Shown here in pieces: positions 18,261 through 28,483 of a stretch of DNA of 64,000 bases (the first letter of the stretch is position 1; each line of letters opens with the position of its first letter). Made by a program: the position numbers and the translations under genes. Source of the stretch: Lysobacter sp. Root76 (lineage in GTDB: Bacteria; Pseudomonadota; Gammaproteobacteria; Xanthomonadales; Xanthomonadaceae); assembly GCF_001428685.1 (NCBI RefSeq), contig NZ_LMIK01000001.1, positions 533,288-597,287 of the forward strand, read 5' to 3'. Under the pieces are notes generated by a model. It did no database searches. It saw only the letters and a program-made list of their open reading frames with translations, and was not told the DNA's origin.

Positions 18261-18296
18261 CGAAAAGGCCGCGCAATCGCGCGGCCTTTTCGTTGC
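18261..18296. terminator. Bidirectional terminator after secF
   Basis: AAAAGGCCGCGC/GCGCGGCCTTTT with an AATC loop. A-rich on one side and T-rich on the other, so it serves the leftward sec operon and backs up the suhB terminator. Confidence 0.85.
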
Positions 18297-18328
18297 CCGA
18301 GCCGAGGCCCGGGCGGATGCCTCGGCGC

Positions 18329-19282
18329 TTACGGACGGCGCGCGAGCGCCGCCTCGTCCTTGGCCTTGGGCATCAGGTCCTGCTTGGTGACCTTGAGCCA
18401 ACCCATGGTCAGCAGCGGGCAGGCGACGAAGATCGACGACAAGGTACCGATCACGATACCCAGCATCTGCGCGATCGCCATGCCTTCCAGCGAACCGCCG
18501 CCATACAGGTACAGGGCCAGCACGGTCAGGAAGGCCACGAACGAGGTGATCACCGTACGCGACAGGGTCTGGTTGATCGACTTGTTGAGGATGGTCTCCG
18601 GATCGGCGCGCATGGTGCGGAAGTTCTCGCGCACGCGGTCGAACACCACGATGGTGTCGTTGATCGAGTAGCCCATCACCGACAGTACGCCGGCCAGCAC
18701 GGTCAGGTCGAATTCCAGGCCGAACAGGGCGAACCAGCCCGCCACCACGACCACGTCGTGCAGGGTGGTCAGCACCGCGGCGACCGCGAACTTCTTCTCG
18801 AACCGGAACGAGATGTAGATCAGGAAGCCGACCACCACGAACAGCAGCGCCCAGACGCCGTTGGCGGCGAGGTCGCGGCCGACCTGCGGACCGACGTAGC
18901 CGCCGCCTTCGACGCGGCCCGGGTTGTCGGGCGTGGACGCCGCGGCCTGGACCTCGCTGATGGTGTTGCTCGAATCCTTCTCGCCGCCGGTCTTGGGCTG
19001 CAGGCGGATCAGCAGCTCGTTGCCGGTGCCAAAGGTCTGGACCTGGGCATTGCCGTAGCCGGCGGTCTCCAGGCGCTCGCGGATGCCGTCGACGTCGACC
19101 GGCTTCTTGAAGCTCATCTCGACGCTGGTGCCGCCGGTGAAGTCGAGCGCGAAGTTGAAGCCTTTGACCGCGATCGCGCCGATCGCGACGAATATCATCA
19201 GCGCCGCGACCGCCAGCGACACCCAGCGCAGGCGCAGGAAGTTGATGTTGCTGCCGTAAGGGAACACGTTGAAGGGTTTCAT
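18329..19282 (-). CDS. secF: Protein translocase subunit SecF
   Basis: A 317-residue inner-membrane protein with six predicted helices. It shows the SecF blocks FALDFTGGTSVEMSF near the first periplasmic loop, VLSVMGYSINDTIVVFDRVREN and RTVITSFVAFLTVLALYLYG. With SecD and YajC it forms the accessory complex that uses the proton gradient to pull exported proteins from SecYEG on the periplasmic side. It follows secD by 13 bases, the last gene of a queA-tgt-yajC-secD-secF operon. Confidence 0.97.
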   Translation of the reverse strand: MKPFNVFPYGSNINFLRLRWVSLAVAALMIFVAIGAIAVKGFNFALDFTGGTSVEMSFKKPVDVDGIRERLETAGYGNAQVQTFGTGNELLIRLQPKTGGEKDSSNTISEVQAAASTPDNPGRVEGGGYVGPQVGRDLAANGVWALLFVVVGFLIYISFRFEKKFAVAAVLTTLHDVVVVAGWFALFGLEFDLTVLAGVLSVMGYSINDTIVVFDRVRENFRTMRADPETILNKSINQTLSRTVITSFVAFLTVLALYLYGGGSLEGMAIAQMLGIVIGTLSSIFVACPLLTMGWLKVTKQDLMPKAKDEAALARRP

Positions 19283-19295
19283 GTCGCGTGCTCCG

Positions 19296-21164
19296 TCAGA
19301 TCGCGATCGATTTCAGCTTGCGACGACCGCCGTAGATCAGCGTCGCGATACCGCGCGACACAGACACCGCCGTGTAGGCGGAAGTGGCGATGCCGAGCAT
19401 CAGGGTGATACCGAAACCGCGCAGCGGACCGGTGCCGAACACCGCCATCGCCAGACCGGCGAGGAAGGCGGTGACGTTGGCGTCGATGATGGTGCCCGAG
19501 GCGTGCTCGTAACCGCTGACGATCGCGGCCTGCGGCGGCAGGCCCGCGCGCAACTCCTCTCTTATTCGTTCGTTGATCAGCACGTTGGCGTCGACCGACA
19601 TACCCACCGTCAGGGCGATACCGGCCAGGCCCGGCAGGGTCATGGTGGCGCCGAACAGCGACATCAGCGCGATCACCATCAGCAGGTTGATCAGCAGCGC
19701 CAGACAGGTGATGACGCCGAACATGCGGTAATAGATCAGGAAGAAGATCAGGGCGAAGGCGAACGAGAAGCTGACCGCCTTCAAGCCGCGCTGGACGTTC
19801 TCGGCGCCCAGGCTGGGGCCGACGATGCGCTGCTCGATGAAGTCCATCGGTGCGGCCAGCGAACCGGCGCGCAGCAGCAGGGCCAGGTCGGAGGCTTCCT
19901 GCGAGCTGTCCAGGCCGGTGGTGTTGAATTCCTTGCTGAAGACGCCGTTGATGGTCGCGACGTTGATCACTTCCTCGTTGATCTTGGTCGTGCGCACTTC
20001 CTTGCCGTCGACCATGCGCACCTCGGGGATGCGCTCGATGTAGACCACCGCCATCGGCTTGCCGACGTGCTCGGTGGTGTAGTCGAACATGCGCGCGCCG
20101 CCGACGCCGTTGAGGCGGATCGACACCGAGGCGGTGCCGGTCTGCTGGTCGAAGCCCGCGGTCGCGCCGACCAGCTGGTCGCCGGAAGCGATCACGCGCT
20201 TGTTGAGCAGGATCGGCAGCGGCTTGCCGTCCGGACCGGTTTCGCGGCGGTAGTAGATGCGCGCTTCCGGCGGCACGTTGCCGCTGCGCAGCGCTTCCTG
20301 GGCGTCGCCCTCGACCACGCCGCGGTATTCCAGGGTCGCGGTGGCGCCGAGGATGCGCTTGGCCTGGGCGGTGTCCTGCACGCCCGGCAGCTGGACCACG
20401 ATGCGGTCGCTGCCCTGGCGCTGGATGATCGGCTCGGCCACGCCGAGCGCGTTGACGCGGTTGCGCAGGGTGCCGACGTTCTGTTCGACCGCCTCGGCCT
20501 GCATGCGCTTGAGCTCGGCCTCGGGCACCTGGATGCTGACCGTGTTGCCGCTCACGTCCTGGATCAGCAGCGGCTGGCTCTTGGCGACGATCTGGCGCGC
20601 CTTCTCGGCGTCGGCAGGGTTGCCCAGGGTGGCGACGATGCTGTTGTTGGCGCGACGCTCGACCGACTCGTAGCGCACGTGGCCGTCGCGCAAGCTGACC
20701 CGCACGTCTTCGGCGGTCGCGTCCAGGCGCTTGTCCAGCGCGGCCTTCTGATCGACCTGCATCAGGAAGTGCACGCCGCCCTGCAAGTCCAGGCCCAGCA
20801 GCATCGGCTTGGCCTTGAGCATGCTCAGCCAGTCCGGCACGGTCGAGGCCAGGTTCAGCGCCACCACGTAGTCGCTGCCGAGCGGATCGCGCAGCGCGTC
20901 GGAGGCCTGGATCTGGTGCTCGTTGTCGGTCAGGCGCACCAGCAGGTTGCCTTCCTTCTCGATCGCGACCGACTTGGTCGGCACCTTGGCCTTGACCAGG
21001 GTATCGATGACGCGCTTGCGCAGCGCCTCGTCGACGGCCGCGCCGCGGGCCGAGGTGATCTGCACCGACGGATCCTGCGGGAACACGTTAGGCAACGCAT
21101 ACAGCGCGCTGAGCAGCAAGACTACGAGGATGGCCAGATATTTCCAGCGCGAGTAAGTCAGCAT
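19296..21164 (-). CDS. secD: Protein translocase subunit SecD
   Basis: A 622-residue inner-membrane protein: one N-terminal helix (YLAILVVLLLSALYALPNVF), a large periplasmic domain starting with LGLDLQGGVHFLMQVD and containing IVVQLPGVQDTAQAKRILG, then five helices with GMSVDANVLINERIREEL, the conserved SecD motif. It is complete and of normal length. It partners SecF in proton-driven protein export. It lies between yajC and secF, 58 bases after the end of yajC. Confidence 0.97.
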   Translation of the reverse strand: MLTYSRWKYLAILVVLLLSALYALPNVFPQDPSVQITSARGAAVDEALRKRVIDTLVKAKVPTKSVAIEKEGNLLVRLTDNEHQIQASDALRDPLGSDYVVALNLASTVPDWLSMLKAKPMLLGLDLQGGVHFLMQVDQKAALDKRLDATAEDVRVSLRDGHVRYESVERRANNSIVATLGNPADAEKARQIVAKSQPLLIQDVSGNTVSIQVPEAELKRMQAEAVEQNVGTLRNRVNALGVAEPIIQRQGSDRIVVQLPGVQDTAQAKRILGATATLEYRGVVEGDAQEALRSGNVPPEARIYYRRETGPDGKPLPILLNKRVIASGDQLVGATAGFDQQTGTASVSIRLNGVGGARMFDYTTEHVGKPMAVVYIERIPEVRMVDGKEVRTTKINEEVINVATINGVFSKEFNTTGLDSSQEASDLALLLRAGSLAAPMDFIEQRIVGPSLGAENVQRGLKAVSFSFAFALIFFLIYYRMFGVITCLALLINLLMVIALMSLFGATMTLPGLAGIALTVGMSVDANVLINERIREELRAGLPPQAAIVSGYEHASGTIIDANVTAFLAGLAMAVFGTGPLRGFGITLMLGIATSAYTAVSVSRGIATLIYGGRRKLKSIAI

Positions 21165-21222
21165 CGATTGCCCCTGCGGCGGCCACCCCGGCCGCCGTGC
21201 TTCAAAAAGTCGTGGCGTCGGC

Positions 21223-21576
21223 TCAGGCCGACTTCAAGGTGCCCTTGGGCAACACGTTGGCGATCGCGCCCTTCTGCACGCGGATGCGCACGTTGTCGGC
21301 GATTTCGACCGTGATGAAGCTCTCGCCGATGTCGGACACGGTGCCGGCGATGCCGCCGTTGGTCAGCACCTCGTCGCCCTTGGCGAGCTTCTCGAGCATG
21401 CCGCGGTGTTCCTTGGCGCGCTTCATCTGCGGACGGATCATCAGGAAGTACATGACCGCGATCAGGATGACGGGCATCAGCAGGCCGCCGAGGCCGCCGC
21501 CGAACAGACCGCCGCCGGCCGCGGGCGCGGCGGCCTGGGCGTAGGCGGGAGCGATCAGGAAGTCGAGCAGGTTCAT
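21223..21576 (-). CDS. yajC: Preprotein translocase subunit YajC
   Basis: A 117-residue protein with one membrane helix (GGLLMPVILIAVMYFLMIRP) followed by a small cytosolic domain (KRAKEHRGMLEKLAKGDEVL, TNGGIAGTVSDIGESFITVE). YajC binds SecD-SecF in the holo-translocon. The N-terminus (MNLLDFLIAPAYAQAAAPAA) and glycine-rich stretch before the helix are common in xanthomonads. It lies between tgt and secD in the operon, but the 319-base gap from tgt could contain its own promoter. Confidence 0.95.
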   Translation of the reverse strand: MNLLDFLIAPAYAQAAAPAAGGGLFGGGLGGLLMPVILIAVMYFLMIRPQMKRAKEHRGMLEKLAKGDEVLTNGGIAGTVSDIGESFITVEIADNVRIRVQKGAIANVLPKGTLKSA

Positions 21577-21895
21577 TGAAGAAAGTCCTGGAACGAAAAT
21601 AGCCGGGGATTATGCCATGGCTGGCCACGGGCCACGGCCGGGCCCGAAATGGGCCTGCGCGCACGCTTTGCATGGACGGGCGGATGGCCCGGACAGCGGC
21701 CGCCCCCCCCCTGCGGACGCGGCCCCGGCCCCGTTCACCGGGTGGGGCCGCCTCCCCTGCCCGCGCATCCGCGGCGCCCGACCCGAGGGTCGCGCGCCCC
21801 GCGCCAGGCCCGGCCTTGCGGCGCAGGGCCGGGCGGGACAGCGGTGCGGGCCGTCGCCGGCGCGAGCGCAGGCGACGGTGGAGCGTAGGCAGGCG
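21577..21895. other. G+C-rich gap between tgt and yajC
   Basis: This extremely G+C-rich stretch includes a run of nine C (21703-21711). I see no gene, hairpin with T-run or repeat element. It may hold a promoter for yajC-secD-secF or simply be an operon spacer. Confidence 0.45.
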
Positions 21896-24220
<2,325 letters not shown>

Positions 24221-24349
24221 TTATCCGCGCCTTCGGGGTCGCGGGGCAAAAAACGACGCGGCTGCGCGCCGAAGCCTGGTTCGCGGGCCTGGTTTGCGGG
24301 CTCGGTTCGATAGCGTGGCCGCGAACCGAGGCCGCGACCGTCGCGCGCC

Positions 24350-24952
24350 TTACAGCCAGCCGTTCTGGCGGGCCTGGCGGTAGGCCTCGATGCGGTTGCC
24401 GGCACCGAGCTTGCCGATCGCCTCGGACAGGTAGTTGCGGACCGTGCCCTGGCTCAGGTGCAGGCGCTGGCCGATTTCGGCGGTCGACACGCCCTCGCCC
24501 GCCAGGCGCAGGACCTGGCGCTCGCGTTCGGTCAGCGGGTCTTCCTCGCCCCAGGCCGCGACCGCCAGTTGCGGGTCGATCGCGCGGCCGCCGCGGTGGA
24601 CCTGGCGCAGGGCATCGGCGAGCTGTTCGGCGGGCGCGTCCTTGAGCAGATAGCCACGCACGCCGGCGTCCAATGCGCGGCGCAGATAGCCGCTGCGGCC
24701 GAAGGTGGTGACGATCACCACCCGCGTCTCCAGGCCGGATTCGCGCAGGCGCTGGGCCAGCTCGATGCCGGTCATGTGCGGCATTTCGATGTCGGTGACC
24801 AGCAGGTCCGGCTGCAGCCGTTGCACCGCCGTCCAGGCCGCCTCGCCGTCGCCGACCGCGGCCACGACTTCCAGGTCGGACTCCAGGTTCAATAGCGCCG
24901 CCAGGGCGCCGCGCACCATCGCCTGATCCTCGGCCAGCACCAGCCGGATCAT
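24350..24952 (-). CDS. LuxR-type response regulator (DesR-like)
   Basis: A 200-residue regulator: receiver domain (phospho-acceptor Asp54 in [13 protein letters not shown], Lys104 in YLLKDAP) and a C-terminal LuxR/FixJ helix-turn-helix ([40 protein letters not shown]). ATG 24952 overlaps the stop of the histidine kinase gene by 4 bases, and the longer open frame upstream is only the kinase in another frame. The pair resembles DesK/DesR, which in Bacillus senses membrane fluidity; here no desaturase or ABC exporter gene is adjacent, so the target is unknown. Confidence 0.92.
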   Translation of the reverse strand: MIRLVLAEDQAMVRGALAALLNLESDLEVVAAVGDGEAAWTAVQRLQPDLLVTDIEMPHMTGIELAQRLRESGLETRVVIVTTFGRSGYLRRALDAGVRGYLLKDAPAEQLADALRQVHRGGRAIDPQLAVAAWGEEDPLTERERQVLRLAGEGVSTAEIGQRLHLSQGTVRNYLSEAIGKLGAGNRIEAYRQARQNGWL

Positions 24953-26118
24953 GCCGCCCCCCGTTCGCTGAACGCATGCGCCGGCACCGCAGCTTCGTCG
25001 CTGCGGCGCGCGACGGCCAGGGCCTCGCGCGGCAGGATCAGGCGCAGGCGGGTGCCGGCGCCGACCGGGCTGTCGATTTCGACGCTGCCGCCGACTTCGC
25101 GCAGGCGTTCGCGCATGCCGGTCAGGCCGTGGCCCTCGCGACCGGCGCCGCCGCGGCCGTCGTCGGCGATCAGCAGGCTCAGGCCGCCGCGGGCCTCGCC
25201 GATCAGCTCGACCTCGACCCGGGTGGCGCCGGCATGGCGCAGCACGTTGGTGACCGATTCGCGCAAGGCCAGGGTCAAGGCGGTTTCCACCTTTTCCGGA
25301 ATCTCGACGGGCGCCAGTCGGTGATCGAGGCTGATCTCGGCGCTCAGCAGGGCCAGGCGCGCGGCCGCCAGTTCGGCCTGCAGGCCGTTGGCGCGAATCC
25401 CGGCCACCGCTTCGCGGACCTGGGTCAGGGCTTCGCGCGCGACCCGCTCGACCTCGCCGATCTGGGCGCGCGCGCCCTGCGGGTCGCGTTCGAACAGGCG
25501 CGCGGCGAGCTGGGTCTTGAGCACCACCAGCGACAGGGTGTGGCCGAGCAGGTCGTGCAGGTCGCGGCCGATGCGCTCGCGCTCGGCCAGGCTGGCCAGG
25601 CGCCGCACCTCGTCCTGGGTCAGGCGCAGTTCGGCGTTGCGCAGCTCGCGGTTGCGGATGCTGACCACGCCGACGAAGACCATCGCCGCCACGATCACGT
25701 TGATGATGTAGGTCGACAAGGGCATCGCCGCGGCCGGCACGAAACGGTAGAAGCACAAGCCCTCCATCGCCAGCATCGCCACGCACAGCGCCAGCGCACG
25801 CCCGCTCGGCAGGCTGGCCGCGGCCAGGCCGACGGCGAAGATCACATAGGCCGCGCCGGCGCCGATCGGCATCGTGACGAAGCCCAGCGCGGCTACCGCC
25901 AGGGTCAGGGCGGTGCGCCGGCGCCGCGACACCGCGTAGTGGTGCGCGAAGTACAGCAGCACGAACAGCAGCGCGGCGCAGATGAAGGTCGCGAGCACCC
26001 AGGCCGGCGCCCGCGGCCAGTAGAGCAGCGGCAGGAACGCGAAGATCAGGTACAGCAAGGACACCCAGCGCCAGACCGGCGGGTGTTCGTGGGCTTGGAT
26101 GAAGGCCTTGATGCGCAT
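24949..26118 (-). CDS. Membrane sensor histidine kinase (DesK-like, HisKA_3)
   Basis: A 389-residue kinase with five or six N-terminal helices (about residues 18-155), a short coiled linker, a HisKA_3 dimerisation domain with the phospho-acceptor His188 in ERIGRDLHDLLGHTLSLVVL, and an HATPase domain (ALRESVTNVLRHAGATRVEV, DDGRGG, GHGLTGMRERL). ATG 26118 is preferred over the in-frame ATG 16 codons upstream because an AAGGA site lies at the right distance. There is no large periplasmic loop, so it probably senses a membrane state or a partner protein. It is coupled to the regulator gene by a 4-base overlap. Confidence 0.9.
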   Translation of the reverse strand: MRIKAFIQAHEHPPVWRWVSLLYLIFAFLPLLYWPRAPAWVLATFICAALLFVLLYFAHHYAVSRRRRTALTLAVAALGFVTMPIGAGAAYVIFAVGLAAASLPSGRALALCVAMLAMEGLCFYRFVPAAAMPLSTYIINVIVAAMVFVGVVSIRNRELRNAELRLTQDEVRRLASLAERERIGRDLHDLLGHTLSLVVLKTQLAARLFERDPQGARAQIGEVERVAREALTQVREAVAGIRANGLQAELAAARLALLSAEISLDHRLAPVEIPEKVETALTLALRESVTNVLRHAGATRVEVELIGEARGGLSLLIADDGRGGAGREGHGLTGMRERLREVGGSVEIDSPVGAGTRLRLILPREALAVARRSDEAAVPAHAFSERGAA

Positions 26119-26251
26119 TCGGGGGTGTTTCCTTCGCTGCCGCGACTGTAAGGAATCCGCGGACAAAAGTTCAGGGTCGTCGCGCGCGGATGCGCAAAAC
26201 CGGTCGCGCGCACCGGGCCGGGGGCCCGATGCGCGCGACCGGCGCCACGGC

Positions 26252-28033
26252 TCAGCGCAGTTCGACCGCCTCGATGGCGAAGGCGAATGCGCCCGGCGTG
26301 GCGGACGCCAGCGAGATGCCGCGCAGGCGGGTCAGATCGACATTGGCCATGCTCGCCAGGGGCACCTTGACCTCGCGCCAGTCGCTGCCGGTTTCGACCT
26401 GTTGCATGCCGGGACGGCCGTGCATGTCGGCGCCGGAGAACACCAGCAAGGTCAGCGGCCGACCATCGCCGCGCACCCGCAGCACCAGCTCGCGCACGCC
26501 GCTGGCGTCGGTCGCGGCCATCGGCTCGGCGCCCGGAAACAGGATGGTGCCGGCCCAGGTACTGGACGCGCCGGCGACGACTTCGCCGGCGACCTCGATC
26601 GCCGGACCGCCGTCGCGGCCCTGCCCGGCCGCGAGCTTGGACTGCGAGTGCCCGCCGATGATCTGGTCGGTGCTCGCCGCCCAGCCCGGCGCCGGTTGGC
26701 CGCCGCGCAGCAGTTCGACCGCGCCCACGCCGACGCGCGCCGCCGGCGTGCCGGCGACGCGGGCCACGCTGTAGCCGTTCTTCCAGACCGTGCGGATCGC
26801 GCGCGTGGCGGTGATGTCGGTGCCCGGATCGCCGTCGACCAGGACCAGGTCGGCGCGCAGGCCGGGGGCGATGCGGCCGCGGTCGCTCAGGCCGAAGCGT
26901 TGCGCCGGCGCCGAAGTCGCGGCGCGCAGCGCTTCCACCGGGGTCAGGCCGGCCTGCACCAGCAGGGCCAGTTCGGCGTGCTGGCTGGCGCCGTGGGTGG
27001 TGCCGGGATTGCCGGCGTCGGTGCCGGCCAGCAGGGTCACGCCGGCCGCGTGCAGGCGGCGCACGTTCTCCAGGGCGTTGGGCAGGTGCTGGTCGATGTC
27101 CTTGGGCAGCGGGAAGGTCTGGCCCAGCGCGTCCTTCTGCGCCGGCTGCAGCATCGGCGCGATGCGCGGATCGGCCGCCAGCCTGGCGCCCTCGCCGCTG
27201 CGCGACAGGGTCGCCATCACGCTCAGGGTCGGGGTCACGAAGGCGTCGCGGCGCTTGATCTCGGCGACCAGGGCCTGATCGGCGACGCGGTCGCTGTAGA
27301 CGTGGATCAGGCCGTCGGCGCCGGCATCGATGACCTTGCGGGCGTCGCCGGCCTGGGCCACGTGGACTATCGCCAGTTTCTTCTGCCGATGCGCGGCGGC
27401 GATCGCGGCCTGCATCGAGGCGTCCGACAGGGTCGGGATGCGCGGGCGGCCGACGTAGGCGGCGCCGTCGTCGACCACCAGCTTGATGTAGTCCGAGCCC
27501 TCGCCGATGCGCGTGCGCACGAAGTCCTCGGCCTGGGCCGGGTCGTCCAGGGTCGGGATCGCCATGCCGTACTCGGTGCCGTGGCCGCCCTTGGCGGTGA
27601 CCAGGGTGCCGGCCGACCACAGATCGGCGCGGTCGGTGCGCGCGTGGCCTTCGCGGTCCTTGCGCGCCTCGCCGATCAGGCGGTGGTCGGTGAACATGTC
27701 CAGCTCGGTGGTCACGCCGAAACGCAGGGCGTCGCGGCGGGCTTCGCCCCAGCTGTGGGTGTGGGCGTCGATCAGGCCCGGTAGCAGGGTGCCGCCGCGG
27801 CCCTCGACCACCGGCACGCCGGCCGGGATCGCGACCTTCGGGCCGATCTGCGCGATCAGGCCGTCGCGCACCAGCACCGTGGTCGCCGGCAGCATGCGCT
27901 GGCCGTCGAATACGCGCACGTCGCGGATGGCGACATCGTCGCCGGACTCGGCACCCGGGTCGGCGGCGACCGCGCCGCCGCTCAGGGCGACCAGCACCAG
28001 CACGCTCAGCCAATTGGGTCGGGGAATCGTCAT
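26252..28033 (-). CDS. Secreted amidohydrolase with C-terminal CIA30-like domain
   Basis: A 593-residue protein with a signal peptide (MTIPRPNWLSVLVLVALSGG, cleavage near AVAA). The amidohydrolase core has GLIDAHTHSWGE (metal HxH), YIKLVVDDGAAYV (Lys), AIVHVAQAGDARKVIDAGAD, DGLIHVYSD and LLAGTDAGNPGTTHG (metal Asp). The last 150 residues are not part of usual amidohydrolases: TDQIIGGHSQSKLAAGQGRD, GTILFPGA, GVRELVLRVRGDGRPLTLLV and SDWREVKVPLASM resemble the CIA30/galactose-binding-like fold. ATG 28033 follows a GGAG site. Substrate unknown; candidates are dipeptides or imide-type compounds in the periplasm. Confidence 0.85.
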   Translation of the reverse strand: MTIPRPNWLSVLVLVALSGGAVAADPGAESGDDVAIRDVRVFDGQRMLPATTVLVRDGLIAQIGPKVAIPAGVPVVEGRGGTLLPGLIDAHTHSWGEARRDALRFGVTTELDMFTDHRLIGEARKDREGHARTDRADLWSAGTLVTAKGGHGTEYGMAIPTLDDPAQAEDFVRTRIGEGSDYIKLVVDDGAAYVGRPRIPTLSDASMQAAIAAAHRQKKLAIVHVAQAGDARKVIDAGADGLIHVYSDRVADQALVAEIKRRDAFVTPTLSVMATLSRSGEGARLAADPRIAPMLQPAQKDALGQTFPLPKDIDQHLPNALENVRRLHAAGVTLLAGTDAGNPGTTHGASQHAELALLVQAGLTPVEALRAATSAPAQRFGLSDRGRIAPGLRADLVLVDGDPGTDITATRAIRTVWKNGYSVARVAGTPAARVGVGAVELLRGGQPAPGWAASTDQIIGGHSQSKLAAGQGRDGGPAIEVAGEVVAGASSTWAGTILFPGAEPMAATDASGVRELVLRVRGDGRPLTLLVFSGADMHGRPGMQQVETGSDWREVKVPLASMANVDLTRLRGISLASATPGAFAFAIEAVELR

Positions 28034-28211
28034 CGTGGAGCTCCATGGGGGCCGGCGCGGCCGGTTTCGGGGTGGCGCCACTGTCGCGATCCCGGCCGCG
28101 GGCCGGCAGTGGGCGTCGTCACCGGGCCCGGATGACAGCTGTCACCAGCACCGGCGGATGGGGGTTATCGCCGTGCCCTGGACGTGATAAACTCACACAA
28201 GCTATTGAATT

Positions 28212-28332
28212 GAAACGAAAAACAACCAAAGCAACGCCGGCGACGGCAGGCCCTGCGGCTGGTTTCGTTTCGAACATGCGCGTTTCGAGCAATGTGTCAG
28301 ATATGTGTGTGTCAGACATCTGCGTTCGAAAC
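28212..28332. promoter_or_regulatory. A+T-rich leader with clustered palindromic boxes
   Basis: Between the divergent amidohydrolase and aminotransferase genes lies an A+T-rich patch unlike the rest of the window. It has GAAACGAAA (28212-28220) inverted against TTTCGTTTC (28263-28271); three related boxes GTTTCGAAC (28267-28275), GTTTCGAGC (28282-28290) and GTTCGAAAC (28324-28332, the exact reverse complement of the first); and a direct repeat TGTGTCAGAYAT at 28293-28304 and 28308-28319, 15 bases apart. The layout suggests an operator region. No regulator can be named. The rest of 28034-28483 shows nothing coding. Confidence 0.5.
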
Positions 28333-28483
28333 TGCGCGTGCCGACTTGCATGAAGGGCGGCGCTTGGCGACCCGGCACCGATCCGGGGCGCTGCAACTGC
28401 GAGCGCTAGGCCACGGAGGCCCAGCCTGTTCTTCATCCCACGATGCTTCGGCCGGACTGCCGACGACCCTTGGAGATCCCGTA

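Noticed and set aside
19269..21314. 681-codon open frame opposite secD
   Set aside because: Antisense to a complete, conserved SecD; no domain, signal peptide or ribosome site of its own.
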